Below the pieces are notes generated by a model. That model was not told the DNA's origin and did not search any database. It worked only from the letters and a program-made list of their open reading frames with translations. From positions 36,360,611 through 36,424,610 of the forward strand of contig NC_092576.1 in assembly GCF_037975245.1 (NCBI RefSeq): a stretch of 64,000 nucleotides of DNA, read 5' to 3'. The position numbers were made by a program, and so were the translations under genes. This stretch comes from Apostichopus japonicus (taxonomy: Eukaryota; Echinodermata; Holothuroidea; Aspidochirotida; Stichopodidae). This document shows, in pieces, positions 39,601-54,600 of the stretch; the first letter of the stretch is position 1; each line of letters opens with the position of its first letter.

Positions 39601-42600
39601 TCTGATATTACTTCATCGGTATTTCTTCCTCTACCGATTATAGAGAATGAAACATTAATGTCAGAATGACGTATAAGTTACACTCGAAAAGAGAAAACAC
39701 ATGTGTGACAACAAAATCAACATTTTTATGAAATTGTACTTGATGGAGTAATTACAAAGAAAATGGAATCTAGATGAGTTTGGCTCACTCAGTTTTGAGA
39801 TTTTTACATTGTGACATAGGTATAGTTTGAAAGAAGGATTATTTAACACTGTAGATAAAGTTAAGGTTCGTGGTAGTGGTAGAGAGACGTGGGCTTTCAG
39901 GTTTCTAATGTGTAATTGAACTTGTTTCAGCAGTGGTGTGGGTGTCAAATAAGTACAAACACCACCAACATGACACCAGGAATATTGAAGAATGGACTCT
40001 CTCATTAACAGTCTTGATGGAGTTAACCTCTGTGGCAATTACTTTAGCTATTTCGATTGTGATATAAATATAGTACTTGGAGAACGATAATCGGTACGTG
40101 AGTGGATATGGATGGTGTCAGTCAAGGATTCAGCATTGGAGTAGAGAGTATGTGACGATTTAATTACGCCATCGACATGTCCACACAGAATCAGTACTTC
40201 TTCTCATCTCTTGGACAGTTACAAGTATCTTACGATTTAGAACAAAAAGAAAATCGAAAACTTCACCACAAATGTGTAAAAAATGACGAAAATAATAATT
40301 GGTAGAATACACATTTCAGAGGAGTGATACAACTATTAAATTATGTAGATACTTTTATTTCCATTAACAATTAAGTGTAAAAGTAAGTTTCTTTATGAAT
40401 CATGAATTTAAAAATTATGAACATGAGTTGTACATTCTTTACATTGTAATTCATTTTAATGTATATATTTATTTTTACGAATTAATGAACTTTGCTGATA
40501 TAAGTGTAAACTCTTTGATGTATTTTGTATATGTCATACAAAATATTAAGGAATGACAATATTGTGAGAGTGTTCGGCTTCTTAACGTTTTCTGTAAAAT
40601 ATCCATTGCATAGACACAATATTAAGACAATATTATCATGTGATTGCTTGTAAATTGTACTATAGTCCTTGTAAATTATACTCATCTTTGACTGATTTCC
40701 CAGAACCTCATGTAATCTTACATGAACGGTTGTCATATTACACTACTCTGATTGGTGGAAAGTGAACATGTGATGGTTATACTTCAACATTTTTTTTCTC
40801 AAACGACGATGTTTCATTGTATGTAAAAATCTTTTAAGTTTTAATAAAGGTTGAAGTAAATCATCTGTGAATTTACTATTTACTTCATTAACACCTTAAT
40901 TGTTTTTGTGTTTTCAACTTTAATTTGTCCCGCGTGATATCACCAACTTTAAAATAGGGCCTTACTTGACCAGGAGTTAAAGGTCAAAAGGTCAATTAAT
41001 TGATAGACCCATTCAGAAATATTCTCTACGGATGTACGGAAGTGCACAAATGAGCGGAGATGTAAAACTTCGAAACAGGTGATTAGGTTAATGGACGATT
41101 CATGTTACACGGCATGGTGGGGACTCACATATGTCCTGACGAGGTATGGGTGCCAGGGAACTTGATGCGCAGCGTCAATAGCCAATGACTCTGTGCATGA
41201 GAAAATGCGTAGTTTGACGGGCACCGTAGTTGTAGCGGACAGATGCACGGACAACGTTCCAACCTGTGGGTAAATCATCTGTCGGAAGTTCGTCAGACCA
41301 GTGATACAACTTAATTAATTTTCGAGCAGTGGCTTATTCAACTGTTTATCAAACAATGCATTCACTGTACGGCGCAACGCTGCAGAAACACGAAGAATTG
41401 ATATACTACACTGGATGGTTATATTGTTTTCCCCTCTTTATTTTTGAAATGCACGATGTATATGATTTCACCTTTCTATATTAGTTATACTTCCTGTTAA
41501 CGTATTTTTTAACACCTTTTTATAAATTTTATATTAATTCTGTAATGAATAAATGAAATCAAATCATGTGCTGCTGCTTCCTCATTTATTACAAAGCAAG
41601 ACATTTACACTCTTTCAGTGCCGTGCGCAAAGGATCACCGGGAAAATACCTCCGAACCTTTCCCACATACAAACTTTCTATCATCATTCGGGTAAAATGT
41701 GCAGTCGGGTCATTTAAACATTCAACCGGGAAAATTAGTTCACGTGAACTACGGGTGCATGCCTGTCCTTTTTCAGCCTCACACAAAATATTTATTAGTG
41801 TAACCTTGGTTTTAAAGAGATAATAATATAGACCTAAGTTAAGTTATACTTAGGATAAATGCACAAATTGATGACTACAATTTGATTTTTTCGCTGGATG
41901 AAGGGAAGGGGGGGGGGTGGAGGGTGCACCCATACCTCTAACATTGGAGTAGAGTTTACATTTCCCAATGTTGCACCCCTTTATAGAAATCATTGATTCG
42001 CCTCTACTAGCAGAACTTCAACTTCCGTAAAGTTTCAGACCCATAAGATAACCAGTCGGGAGAGGAGAGCATCCCCCACCCCTACCATCTGTTAACCTTC
42101 CATCTGAATCCGGTGCTCTCCCTATAACTGGATGTAAATGTCGCTTCGTTCGAACAAACATACTCTAACCGGAAATGGTGTTATTGGATGTATTACTGTG
42201 ACAAAACACTATCAACTCAACCTTTAGGTCAGGAAATATAAAAACAATTGTATAGTTTTACAGAGGTAGCATTCAGAGGGGGGGGGGGGGGATGCAGGCG
42301 GTGTACTGTCATTTTGTAACGCATACCCATCGCCGTTGTCCCTCCCCTCCCCCTCCTCCACCCCACACGACAATATTGACGGTATGAACACAGCGGGCAC
42401 GTAGTCGTAACAAAGCTAAGAAACGCCCGCAGTAAAGACTACAACCCCGGATGTCTTGTAGACCAACTTTTTGGTCATTGATCATTCCTGTGTCTTATAC
42501 ACATATATACGTAAATCTGATGCATAAACATACATACAGTATGCTATACATACATAACATATACTTACGTGACTTACATTTTATATACATAGGCTACATA

Positions 42601-45600
42601 GAGGGACATTGGGAAGTTTTGAAACTGTTCATCGTAGCCATAGAGACAAGGGAGGGGGGGTGGTATCAAAAAGGGACCATCATGACACTATCTAAGCGGA
42701 CCGTCGGTTTGCGCTTAGCTAGGGAAGTTTTGCCAAACAACCCAGATTGCCGGAATTGGCACTTCCCAGGCACTTGTAAATTGCATCTATTGGTGAATTA
42801 GCAAAAAAAATCGGTTAAAAACACTTCGTAGGGGAAAAGTAGGACTTTACATTACTTCCAAAGCTCTGCTTTATTGGTTTATACAATGGGAATTGAAGAT
42901 GTTCAAATGTACGCCATAGGGAATTCTTATGGTAGACGTAGCCTACATATGCTGAGGGGCAGTTAGGTGTCAATTAATTGTTACGTTTGTTTTATCATTA
43001 TTTGTTTGACGTGCCAAAAGGGGCATACTAGGGGGAGCTGTCAACGAGCTGAATGGGTGTGCCGTGTAGGGGACTGAGGGCCACACCCCATATAATTATA
43101 TGTGAAAAAAAAAGCCCTTATATGTACTTATATTCGTAGTGATTCAATATTCTCAGTTAAAACACATGGTTAAAACATCAGAGCACTGATATAGGGGCTA
43201 ACAATGAAGCTGATAGGCGCACATAAAACACATCCATAAATGTAATAAATATAGTTATGAACCGTCGAATTACATTAGACTGCTACACTGTTCACGTAAT
43301 TTGAATCTTAGGAATTCTCTGCGTTTATTGTTATTCTTACAAAGCTCATCGTGAAAACCAAATGCGTGATGATCGGTTATATTAAACCTTGTGTTCTTTA
43401 CGAACGCCGTTCCTGAAAGACGAGCCTAGAATCTTGATTTTGCACTCTAATGACTATAACGAAATCACAAGAAATGTTATGAACATTTCGCTAAACTGGC
43501 TTAAATATCGCATACTATCGTAGGCCTACTTTCATGTAGGAAGTGGAAATATCAGGAGGGGGCATCCCCCTCCCCCAGGCTACGGCTACGGACCTGCTGT
43601 AGTACTTTCTACAGTATGTATGTTGACGAAGTTTGGTGTGATGATGTGGACTTTCTTATCACTTACGATTTCGCAAATGTTAGAAAGTTGCACAATTCGC
43701 AAGTAATTGATACGATACAACATGGCAACATAACGTTTTGCGAATGTAATAATTTTATATTGCGTAGGAAGAAATAAACGAGTAACTGAAATACTATTCT
43801 CAGATCTCAGATTCGAGAAAGAATCATTAAGTCGATAGTTTTCTTGTGATGTGATGGTTGTATTAGCTACCGTAAGTAGACGTGTGAAATATTCCAAGTA
43901 ATTACCCCTTTCTGGCTAATCCATTTCCCGGGTTTTTCGTAAATGCAAGTGCATCCTTCTTGTGGAAACTGCAAGTTTTAGAAAACATTCTCTTTGTAGT
44001 TATTTGAAGATGTAACTTGCACCACATGAGGATCTTTATATCTATGTAACTAATCTAAAGCATGCAGCCAGGGACGTAGCTAAGGCATGATGATGGGGGG
44101 GGGGGAGGGGGGAGTGACTGAAAATCCAATTGGATGGGATCTGAAGCTAGAAAATTCCGACTGCTGCCTTGTAGCCCCCCTCCCCCCCCCCCCGCCCTAC
44201 TCGTCAACGATATGGTCAGTGTCAGTCAGACACCCATCTTTCGCGACTGCACTTTTGTTCCGAACTTTTCTCGATACATTTTTACCCACTGGCACTCACT
44301 TCACAAACTTGTAAGCCCCCCCCCCCCCAACCAAAAATTCGGGCAATATGCTGATAATTTTTCTGGCACCTACTGAAAGAAGAATAATTTGCAATTTCAA
44401 TTCAATTTCAATTTCTTTATTCCAGTATAAATGATAACATTTATAAATAGGACACATAAAAAAAAGTGATACATAAAAGACGTAAACATGTACAAAAATG
44501 AAAGCATGAAACAAAAACAAGAAATAAGATAGAGGAATAGAAGTTTTAACAGATTAAAGATTAAAAGGATTATAACAGAGATTCTAAGAACCCATTTTGA
44601 ATATAAATGGCTGCTCTGTAGATAAATGAGTTCTTAAAAAGCATAATTCTAAATGATGGCAAGATAGTAGGATTACGTAGATTGTACTTGCTGGTTCTAT
44701 TGCACATAGAGATCAACTCGGAGTGTAGTGGGTGATCTTTAGAACTATGTATATTCTTAGCTAGTCTTGTAGTCAATGTATTTTTCAATGGTTAAACTTA
44801 TATAATTATTATCATTAAAATTTAACGACTTCCCCAATAATTCTAACCAATATGGAAGGGTAATAACACGGAACATGATTGTATGATATTGGCATGCGAT
44901 GTAATAACCGATGTTTGCCTATATGATATGCACATTAACATGTAGAATGCGCGGAAAGCGCGCAAAAACTTTTGGTTATATTTTTCGGGCAAGTCGTTAC
45001 AGCCCCCCCCCCCCCCCCTCAATCAAATTTGGCTACTGCGCCTATGACGGTAGTTCGATTAGGCATTTTTTTAGAGTATTAAAAATCATACGAAGTTTTG
45101 TATGGTAGAGTATAAGGATCGCGAGATAAAATTGGTGGCAATTTGTGGCAAGGAAAACGTGGTAAATATGACTGATTAAAGGTCAATGTTGACCGAAATT
45201 TTTCAATTTTTAGGTCATTCACAATCACTGGAATATATGAATAGGCCTAGATAAACTAAAGTGTGACAGTCGGACATTCCAATCGTCGCACTCCAATTTT
45301 CCAACTATCGTCAGTTTTTCCTAGTTTTGGGGGGTGAGCCCCCCCCCCTTCCCTCTAGCGACGTCTCTGCATGAGGCTACAATAACTTGTAATTACAGCA
45401 AGTTCATGTTCCCATAATTATTTACCCTTTCGGCGTTCTATAATGAACTACTATGATGATACAAAAACATGTTTTTATACGTCATAGGCCAATGTTTACG
45501 TTTTTCTTGGTCTATAAGTGCGCAAGTGTACGTTATCTCGATACAATGGAAGATACCCCACGATAAGCTTTGGCAGTGATTTGTAAAGCTTGTTAATACA

Positions 45601-48600
45601 CATGCGTAATATTTAAGCTTCATGTTTAAGCTATATCTATGAAGAAGTGGGGACATTGAAAATAACCCTGGTCCATCAGGGAAACGCTCACCTAAAAATC
45701 CTTGTGTTGCCTGCTCTAAGGGTGTTATCGCCACTAGCAAAGCCGTTAATTGTGATGGATGCGACAAATGGACCCACGTTAAATGTACCAAGGAAATTTC
45801 CATCTCTTTTTACGAGGAGCTTGTTTCCACCCAAAGAGAAATTGCATTCCTCTGAAACAAATGTTCTTTCCAAGACCTTCCTTTTTATAACATAAATGTC
45901 AATGAAGTCGATCCACCAAATTTCGCAAACGAGGATATGCTGCAGGAAAAAAGGTATACTTCTGATAGGCCTACCAACCTCGATATGTTTAAACACAAGG
46001 GTATTCACCTCATCCATTTTAATACAAGGTCACTGTTACCTAAGATTTCTGAACTCAGAACCATTGCATTAGAAACCCAAGCTACTATTATCGCTATATC
46101 AGAAACCTGGCTCGACGACAGTGTCACCGACACTGAGATCTTACTACCTGGCTACAACATCATTCGTTCAGACCGTGATCGCTTCGGTGGTGGAGTTTGT
46201 ACTTACATCAGGAATAATCGGGCTTACACACCTCGGGATGATCTTGTTAAAGATGGGATGGAATCAATGTGGATTGAACTTAATCTACCAGACAGTAAAC
46301 CCATTATTGTTGGTACTGTATATCGTCCACCTAAAGAAAGTGCTGCTAAATTTAATGTAGGTCTGGAAGCTGTAATTTCATCGATTAGCTCAGACCATGA
46401 AATCGTTATGCTAGGAGATTTCAATATCTGTATTCTTAAAGACCATGATCTTGCTAAGAACTATACCAGAACTCTGAAGTCCCTGAATCTCAGAAATCTC
46501 ATTTGCGAGAAAACTAGAATAACTGATAGTTCTGCCTCTTGTATCGATCATATTATTACCAATATTTCCTTAAACAAAATTGCTAACTCAGGCACGATCG
46601 ACATCGGTTTGAGTGACCACCTGCCAGTCTTCTGTACTTACAAATCCACTAAGATTAAATTTAATTCTCATTAATCAATTAAAATTAGATGCATGAAAAA
46701 TTACAATCAAGATTCTTACCTTGATATCTTGAGAGAAATTGACTGGTCAGTTGTCACCAACCAGACAGATGTCGATCGAGCCTGGACTTTATTTAAGCTT
46801 AACTTATCCAATGTTATTGACGTGGTTGTTCCTCATAAAACGGTTCGCATCAAGCAACGGTCTGATCCCTGGTTTTCGGGAGAAATTCTTCATGACATTC
46901 ATAAAAGAGACCAGTTGCTCAAGAAACTTAAAATGAACAGCAATGATGCTTCTCTTTACAGAGAATACTGTTTTATGAGAAACAAAGTAAAGCGTGATGT
47001 TGAAAAAGCCAAATCTGTATTTTATTTGTCTAAACTTGAAGAACATCGTAATGATTCGAAGAAGCTGTGGAAACAACTGAAACACCTTGGTTACAGTTCC
47101 AAATCAAACGGTTCTTCTAAGATTGTCTTAGACATTAACAACTCAAGGGTACATGAACCCAAAGCTGTTGCCGATTGTTTCAATAGCTTCTTTACTAACA
47201 TTGCTGCCAATTTAGTGGAAAAACTTCCACATCCTAAACATATCTTCAACTATACTTCCGAATCTGTTCTTTCCTTGTATCGGTCGAAGGTGAGGGACAC
47301 TTTGCACCTTGAACAAGTCACCGACGAATTCATTGAAAAAGAGCTTAAGAACCTCAATCCTCTGAAGAGCACAGGCCTTGATGATCTTCCAGCAAGGTTC
47401 ATCAAGGATGGTGCTTCCATTTTAACGTCCCCTATAACTCATATTGTTGACCTGTCAATTTCCAATGATAAAGTTCCCGATGAGTTCAAGGTCGCTAAAG
47501 TCATCCCACTTCACAAGAAAATGAGCAGAACTGATTGTGCAAATTACCGCCCTATAAGTATATTGTGTATTGTTTCTAAAATTCTTGAAAAAGCGGTCTT
47601 TGTCCAACTTTGAAAGTCACCTTGTCCGTAACAACTTGCTTTACAAATATCAATCTGGCTTTAGATCTAATTTTTCTACTGACACCTGTTTAATTGATTC
47701 GCATGACACTATCAAAACCCGCAAAGCTCAAGGCCTCCTTACTGGTATGGTGATGATGGACCTTAGTAAAGCCTTCGACACGGTTGACCATCACATTTTA
47801 TGTCAAAAGCTAAAACTTATGGGTGTCAAATCAATTAACTGGTTTCTTTCATACCTTTCCGGTAGATCTCAAGTCACAAGCGTGGGCGGGTGCTTCTCTG
47901 AGCCATTGGCGGTCACCTATAGCGTTCCTCAAGAGAGTATTTTGGGTCCTATCCTGTTTCTCTGCTATATCAATGACATGTGTGTTTCATTGAACACTGA
48001 TTTTAAGCTTTTGCTATATGCAGATGATAGTGCCATTTTGTTCTCCCACAAGAGTGCCAGGGTGATTTCCCAAAGACTTGGAGAGGCCCTGGAAGCGTGT
48101 AGTGTGACTGGCTTACTGACAACAAACTCTCTATCAATGTTGAGAAAACTGAAGTAATTCTTTTTGGTACTAATGGCATGCTCAAAAATGCTGATGACTT
48201 CAAAATTACAACTGGTAGCAACTACTCCATTTCTGCTACTAATGTTGTCATATACCTTGGTGTCTTAATCGACAACCGTCTGTCCTTTAACGAGCATGCC
48301 ATTGATGTTATTAAACGGGCCAATGCCAGGCTCCATTTTCTGTATCGCCAAGCCAGTTGCCTGAATCAACGGTGCAGAAGACTGCTTTGCATGGCCCTTA
48401 TTCAATGTATTTTTGACTACTCTTCTTCTTTTTGGTTCACAGGCCTCAATAATACTCTTAAAAAGAAGCTTCAGATTACTCAAAATAAAGTGGTTCGCTT
48501 CATACTTATGTAAGGCCCGAGATTCCATGTTGGGCAGGAGGAAATTTCTGGTCTTGGATTGTTATCCGTAGAGAGTAGAGCTAAATTCATTAGGTTAAAC

Positions 48601-51600
48601 CATACACACAAAATCCTTAACAACTGTAGTCCTCCTTACCTCACCACCAATTTCACCAAAACCTCTGTCATTCATAACCAGGGGACCCGTTCAAGACATC
48701 ACAATTTCTATGTTGTTGATTCTAAGGGTGGTGTTAGCTCTACTTTCTACTTCACGGCAATTCAGGATTGGAATGCTCTTCCAAATCATATCAAATCCAT
48801 TAAGTCTTCTCATCTTTTTAGAGCTGAGTTAAGGAAGCATCTCATGTAATTTTGGGGGTGGGGGGAGAGGGAGGCACTTTTCTGTTTTTTGTGCAATATC
48901 TTCATTTTTTTTTCTTTTTGTGTCTTATTTATTGGTTCCCTAGTCTTTTCCTTTCTTTGTGCAATTTTTCGTCTATAGGGCCCCATTGGAAATGGGCCGA
49001 CGTTCAGTCAGCCTAATGGGTTTAGCTCCTGTTACTCTTTTTGTTCTTTTCTTTTCCGTCCTCTTTGTCTACTTTGTCTTTGTAATAGTTGTATTTTGTA
49101 TTTTTGTATTTTGAACAATCTGAGTGCGAATAAATCAAATCAAATCAAAATCTTTATTGTTCAACATATCTTCGCCATTGCAGAGGATTTTCTGGCCTAA
49201 CAGTTAGTAAAAGTTAATGTTAACCCTTCCACTCGCCTACTGACTAGGCCAAGGCCTAGCCTTTATCTAGCTTAATTAAGCGATACAGTGATAGTAGCAT
49301 GTGTATACTAAGTAACTGGTTCAGCGAGTAGAGCTATGATACGTACAGGAGTAACATTAACGGATAGTACATTTACATTACTAAAGAATAGGCTGAATTA
49401 GCATAGCCTTCGTAGCGTTACGTAAAGTTGAACATTTAGTTAGTGTTTAAAATAAAGACGTCTACTATTACAGTTCCTAGTTCTAGTAGAAACATTCAAA
49501 ATCAAATGTAAAACATTGGTGGTCCTAACTAAGTTAGGCCTTGCAGTAGCAGTATATGCCTAGCCTGTGCTAGAACTAGAGTATGTTAACCTTTGCTTGG
49601 ATTTATGTTCACCGTGATGGTTCAGTTGGTTGGAGCACATGCTCTCCTAATGTATGACACACAGTATTTACATGTTAGAGAAAAGACAAGGTTCAGTGTT
49701 GGATTAATCCAAAGTGGAAATACTGGAATTTCAGCCTCAATTTACCTAGTGCCCTAACTTCAGGAATGCTTATTTTATGTTATTAACACTGCAGTGTAAA
49801 GCATCTGTTTTAGTGATTAGTGATGTAAGAAAGTGATTTTCTTATGTTTTTATAAGGAACGCTTTGAAACTTTCGTTGGAAGATTTTAATTCTTTTAATT
49901 TTGGGCAGGTCCAAGCTATTTGAACTGTGACGTACGGGACATTTCAGAGACTTAAATTTGTCTAAAAGTTATATAAAATCTATTTTCCAGAAACTTTTTC
50001 AGGTTTTCATATTTATTATTGCTGCTACTTTATTACAAACTCATGAAGATTTCCTACACTTGCTTTAATTAGGTCCCATCTTAATTAATGTACAGTGTGA
50101 CGTACGGGACCAGAGAATTTTGTGTTTTCTTTACTGAAGAGCAAAGCTGAAACCGCTCTGAAATTAGGAGGGCAGTGATCAAGCTGTTATAACTAGTGAA
50201 TAGCCTAACCTTCCAAGGGCTAAGCTGTAACATATTAGAAAAAAATATGAAGCCATTCCAGTACAGTGGTTACACAAATGAAAATTGTCCTGTGATGTAC
50301 GGGACATGTGACGTACGGGACAATTTATCCATATACAAATTGACTATGAAAACTCATATTTTTATTCCTGAATATACCATAACAAGCTGATTTCTACATA
50401 AAAACATTAATTCTGATATGCCAGAACAATGTCATTGGTAATTTCATGCCATATTTCCTTCTTTCTGGGATACGGAAAAGAGCAGTGACTGTACTTGTGA
50501 GATCATTCCACATAAAACATGGAATGCATAAAGTATTAATCTACTCTACACATACATCAAGTACTCATAACATCAATTCTAGCTCTTTTAGACCACGAAT
50601 GATTCAAGATGCAAAGTTTTGGTGCAAAACTGTTTTGGTATGTATACTGTACAACACTGTATCATACTCCCCACTATTGACCCTGAAGTTGAAATATGAT
50701 CCATCCCATTCAAATATACCAAAATGTCCACAGTAATGCCACATAATGTCCATCTATAAAACTAGTACAACAAAGAAAACTCTAAAGACCTAATACTGGT
50801 TACCAGACTAAATTGTCAGAACATCAATTCTTGCTTTGTTAGACCACAAATGATTCAAGATTCAAAGTTTTGGTGCAAAACTGTTTTGGTATGTACAGTA
50901 TACTGTACAACACTGTATCATACTCCCCACTATTGAGTATTGACCCTGAAGTTGAAATATGATCCATCCCATTCAAAATATACCAAAATGTCCACAGTAA
51001 TGCCACGTAATGTCCATCTATGAAACTAGTACAACAAAGAAAACTCTATAGACCTAATACTGGTTACCAGACCAAATAGTCAGAACATCAATTCTTGCTT
51101 TGTTAGACCACAATTGATGCAAGATGCAAAGTTCTGGTGCAAAACTGTTTAAAAATTGGTATATACTGTACAACACTGTATCATACTTCCCACTAATGAC
51201 CCTGAAGTTGAAACATGATTCATCCCATTCAAAAATCAAAATACATGTATACCAAAATGTTCACAGTAATGCCACGTAATGTCCATCTATGAAACTACAC
51301 AGTACAACAAAGAAAACTCTATAGACCTAATACTGGTTATTGAACAAACTCATGAGTGATTGTCCTATGCAAAATTGGGCGAGCTAAACTCTACACTTGT
51401 AACTAAAAATATCAATGTCTACTATCTAAGTTCAGGTAAAAAGAACATAGTTGCACATTATCATAGTCACACTTCACAATAGGCCTACGAAATTTTGAAA
51501 TGCAAACTCAACATTCTTGAAGTCGTCCTCATTCAATGTCAATGTTGAATAGCATTGTAGATGATTCTGTATCCCCCACACGCACAATTGACTTCCCAAT

Positions 51601-54600
51601 AGTCAAGCAACACCCGGGCTGTTGGTGGTCATCAGTCAATAGTTTATTTGGTGCCATGATGTGCTCTTCAGGCATGCAGGGATTATAAGTTGCAACTACC
51701 AGCTTTCAACGAAATACAATTGTAAGCATTGGAAGGTTTCCAGTAGAGGTCCCCATTGGAGCCCATGCATGTTTATTATGTATAAATACAGGGTTTCCAC
51801 CACACTATGTCCCGTACGTCACATTTTGTCCCGTACGTCACATTTTTAAATTTGATAATTAGATTTGCAGTGAATATTATTTCAATTTTTTTGGGATGGA
51901 TATTCTTGAGCAATGTTATTAATTAGAACTTTATAGAATATCACAAAAAAAAATTGTTCCTCCATATCAAAACTTGCTGAAAATTGTGACGTACGGGACA
52001 TCAGTATTTGGACACTAGCTAATTAGCATATTTAATTGATGAACCCCCAAACATAATATGTCAAAATTATTGGAAGGAAGGGTGTATCATGTCCCACATA
52101 ACTTATATTCAATAAGTTCATATTGCTGGCAGCGAAATAGGATTCCAAATGCCCCGTACGTCACACTGCAATTTGAATTTATGCAAATTAGCTGGCTGTA
52201 ATTGTTTGAATAGGCAAAAAAATCCAAAAAAAATATGAAAATCTGAAACTTCAATAATTCAGCTTTTACATGACACCACATTTAGGGTGTTTCAGTAAAG
52301 TTTGAAATTTGGCTTCTAGGGATACAATAGCTTGGACCTGCCCTTTTAATTCATCAGTAATCAATTATTGGTTGACCACATATAACAGTGCAGTTATACC
52401 TGTCAATCCAGCTTTGCTAAACTGCGACAGAAGGCTATCTATGCTCATTACATTACTTATACTGGCCAATTGTGTTCACTAGTCAGAGGGTAACACATCT
52501 AATTTAGCGAGACTGGTTCAATACTTTGGTAAACCTGGAAACCAAACATTGCTGATGCTATCAGTTTGCAGACTTTACTCAACAATCTCCTTGCTTTAAG
52601 CCAGTTTGTCTTAATTGCACATTGACTGAAAGATTAATATTGCACTTTAAGATGTGTCACAGCTCTTAGAATGGGGGGAAGGGGTTGGGAGAATGGCTTC
52701 AAAATAAATAACTGTGTATAATGCACTGTCTGCACAGTAACATGTCTGGCAAAATATTGATAATATTACTTACCATCAGCTTACTAATGGGATGACTCTT
52801 ATATGTACCTGTATCTTTATGAGAAGCAGAAGAGTGTTTATAGTATAGATGTGTAGGGTATATGATCATAATGACCCCAAAGTATGCTGTAGGCCACTGG
52901 TGGGATGACTATAGCTATGTACCTGTGTCTTCATGAGAAGTAGAAGAGTGTTTTTAGTATAGATGTGTAGGGTATAGGATCATAATGACCCACAAGGTTT
53001 GCTGAAGGCTACTGGTGGGATGACTTTTGATATGTACCTGTATCTTTATGAGAAGTAGAAGAGTGTTTTTAGTATAGATGTGTAGGGTATAGGGTCATAT
53101 TAATGACTCACAAAGTATGCTGTAGGCCACTGGTGGGATGACTATAGATATGTCTGTATCTTTATAGAGAAGTAGAAGAGTGTTTTTAATATAGATGTGT
53201 AGGGTATAGGATCATAATGGCCCACAAGGTTTGCTGCAAGCTACTGGTGGGATGACTCTTGATATGTACCTGTATCTTTATGAGAAGTAGAAGAGTGTTT
53301 CTAGTATATATAGATGTGTAGGGTATGGGATCATAGCAACTCATAAGGATAAGTACATTTCGAATGTACTACAATCATGGTTGCTGTCAATAATGTTGGT
53401 TAAAATTTATCCTTTCAAATGAAGTTTACAGTAAATCTCATTAATGGATTCTCTTCTTATTTGAGAACTGTGTTAATTACAGTACTTACTTTTATGTCAT
53501 CCCTATATATTTTTGAACATGTTTATATCTGCAAGTATAATTTCCATTTTTTTTATTGCAGCACAGTTAACTCAGACGTACAGGGCGAGCAGTGGAGAAG
53601 AAAACTTAATAGAAGGATGAATGCCAGATCTCAAGTCTTTGAACTAGTAAGAGAACAATATATTGATTTAATTGGTTGTTATTAAACCTACTTAGGAGTT
53701 ACAGTACTACTTAGTGATATAAATGACACAATAAACAGTACCATGATACTGTTAACTGTTAGTCATTTCAAAGCATTGCAGGTATGAGAGTTAACACATT
53801 GACATTAGTAAGTTTGAATATGCGCAGAGTTGTTTAATTGCTTAAAATAACAAATTATTCCTTTCTGGATGTACTGTACATCATCTGCGATTGTTCAGAC
53901 CCTCCCTCCCTGGAACTGACTTTTCCTTTATAATACCTCCCTGCCGTAACTTACACTGCCCTCAATTAACATATGTAAAAGTGATGTACACAAAGCTGAC
54001 CCTATAGAGAAACAAGTACAGTGTATATATAACATAAACAGCAGTACATAATACAATCTCAAACACTTGGGTTCTGTAAATTTCAGGTTGTACTGTTTAT
54101 GGACTGACACCTTGACTGTTGCTTTACAGTTCTGTAAGTTTCAGCAAATGTTGATAGACCATGAAATTATGTTTATGGCCACAGGTACTTGCAACCATAT
54201 TTAATCTGACTAACATTGCATCCTGCACAGTATTGCAGTACTTGTATAACAAGGGGGCCTATATTAATAACATTTAGTCTTGGCTATGTAAGGTTAATTG
54301 TACTTGTTTATTGAACATCCTGGACTGGTGCTTATTGTGCAATGGAAGGGTCCACTGCGATTGGGTACTGTAGTTGTTAGCTTTGGAGGGCGCATCGGGA
54401 CTGGGGGTTCATCACATGTTATTATTTAGTTTATATTTAAATAGAAAAAATACAGTACCTACAGGTGGGGGGTGATAGGGGGGAGAGATGGTATGGAAAC
54501 GACCTCAATGGGAATGCGGTCATACTATACTGTTATATCATCAGGGTTGTCACCAGACCATTTTTAGAGCCTGGTAATTTGTGACAGTGATCCGCGTCCT

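Larger units (their letters stand above)
45622..49150 (+). mobile_element. Near full-length non-LTR retrotransposon (2A, PHD finger, endonuclease, RT)
   Basis: One reading direction holds, in order, a 2A-like motif, a PHD finger, an AP-type endonuclease, a reverse transcriptase and a C-terminal RT tail, then a (TCAAA)n 3' tail ending at 49150. Unit 1 reads through as 'agcttcatctttattg' at about 16,135, giving a precise empty site. The clade is jockey superfamily, probably CR1/L2-like. It is inactive: in-frame stops at 45640, 45853, 46672 and 48511, and frameshifts near 47,605 and 48,105. Confidence 0.92.

Noticed and set aside
45438-46017. Minus-strand ORFs of 109-121 codons
   Set aside because: Shadows of the LINE 2A/PHD/endonuclease reading frame on the + strand.
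50196-50736. ORFs inside the 2.4-kb DNA element
   Set aside because: They run through the tandem triplication and the 15-bp motif copies; no transposase features.
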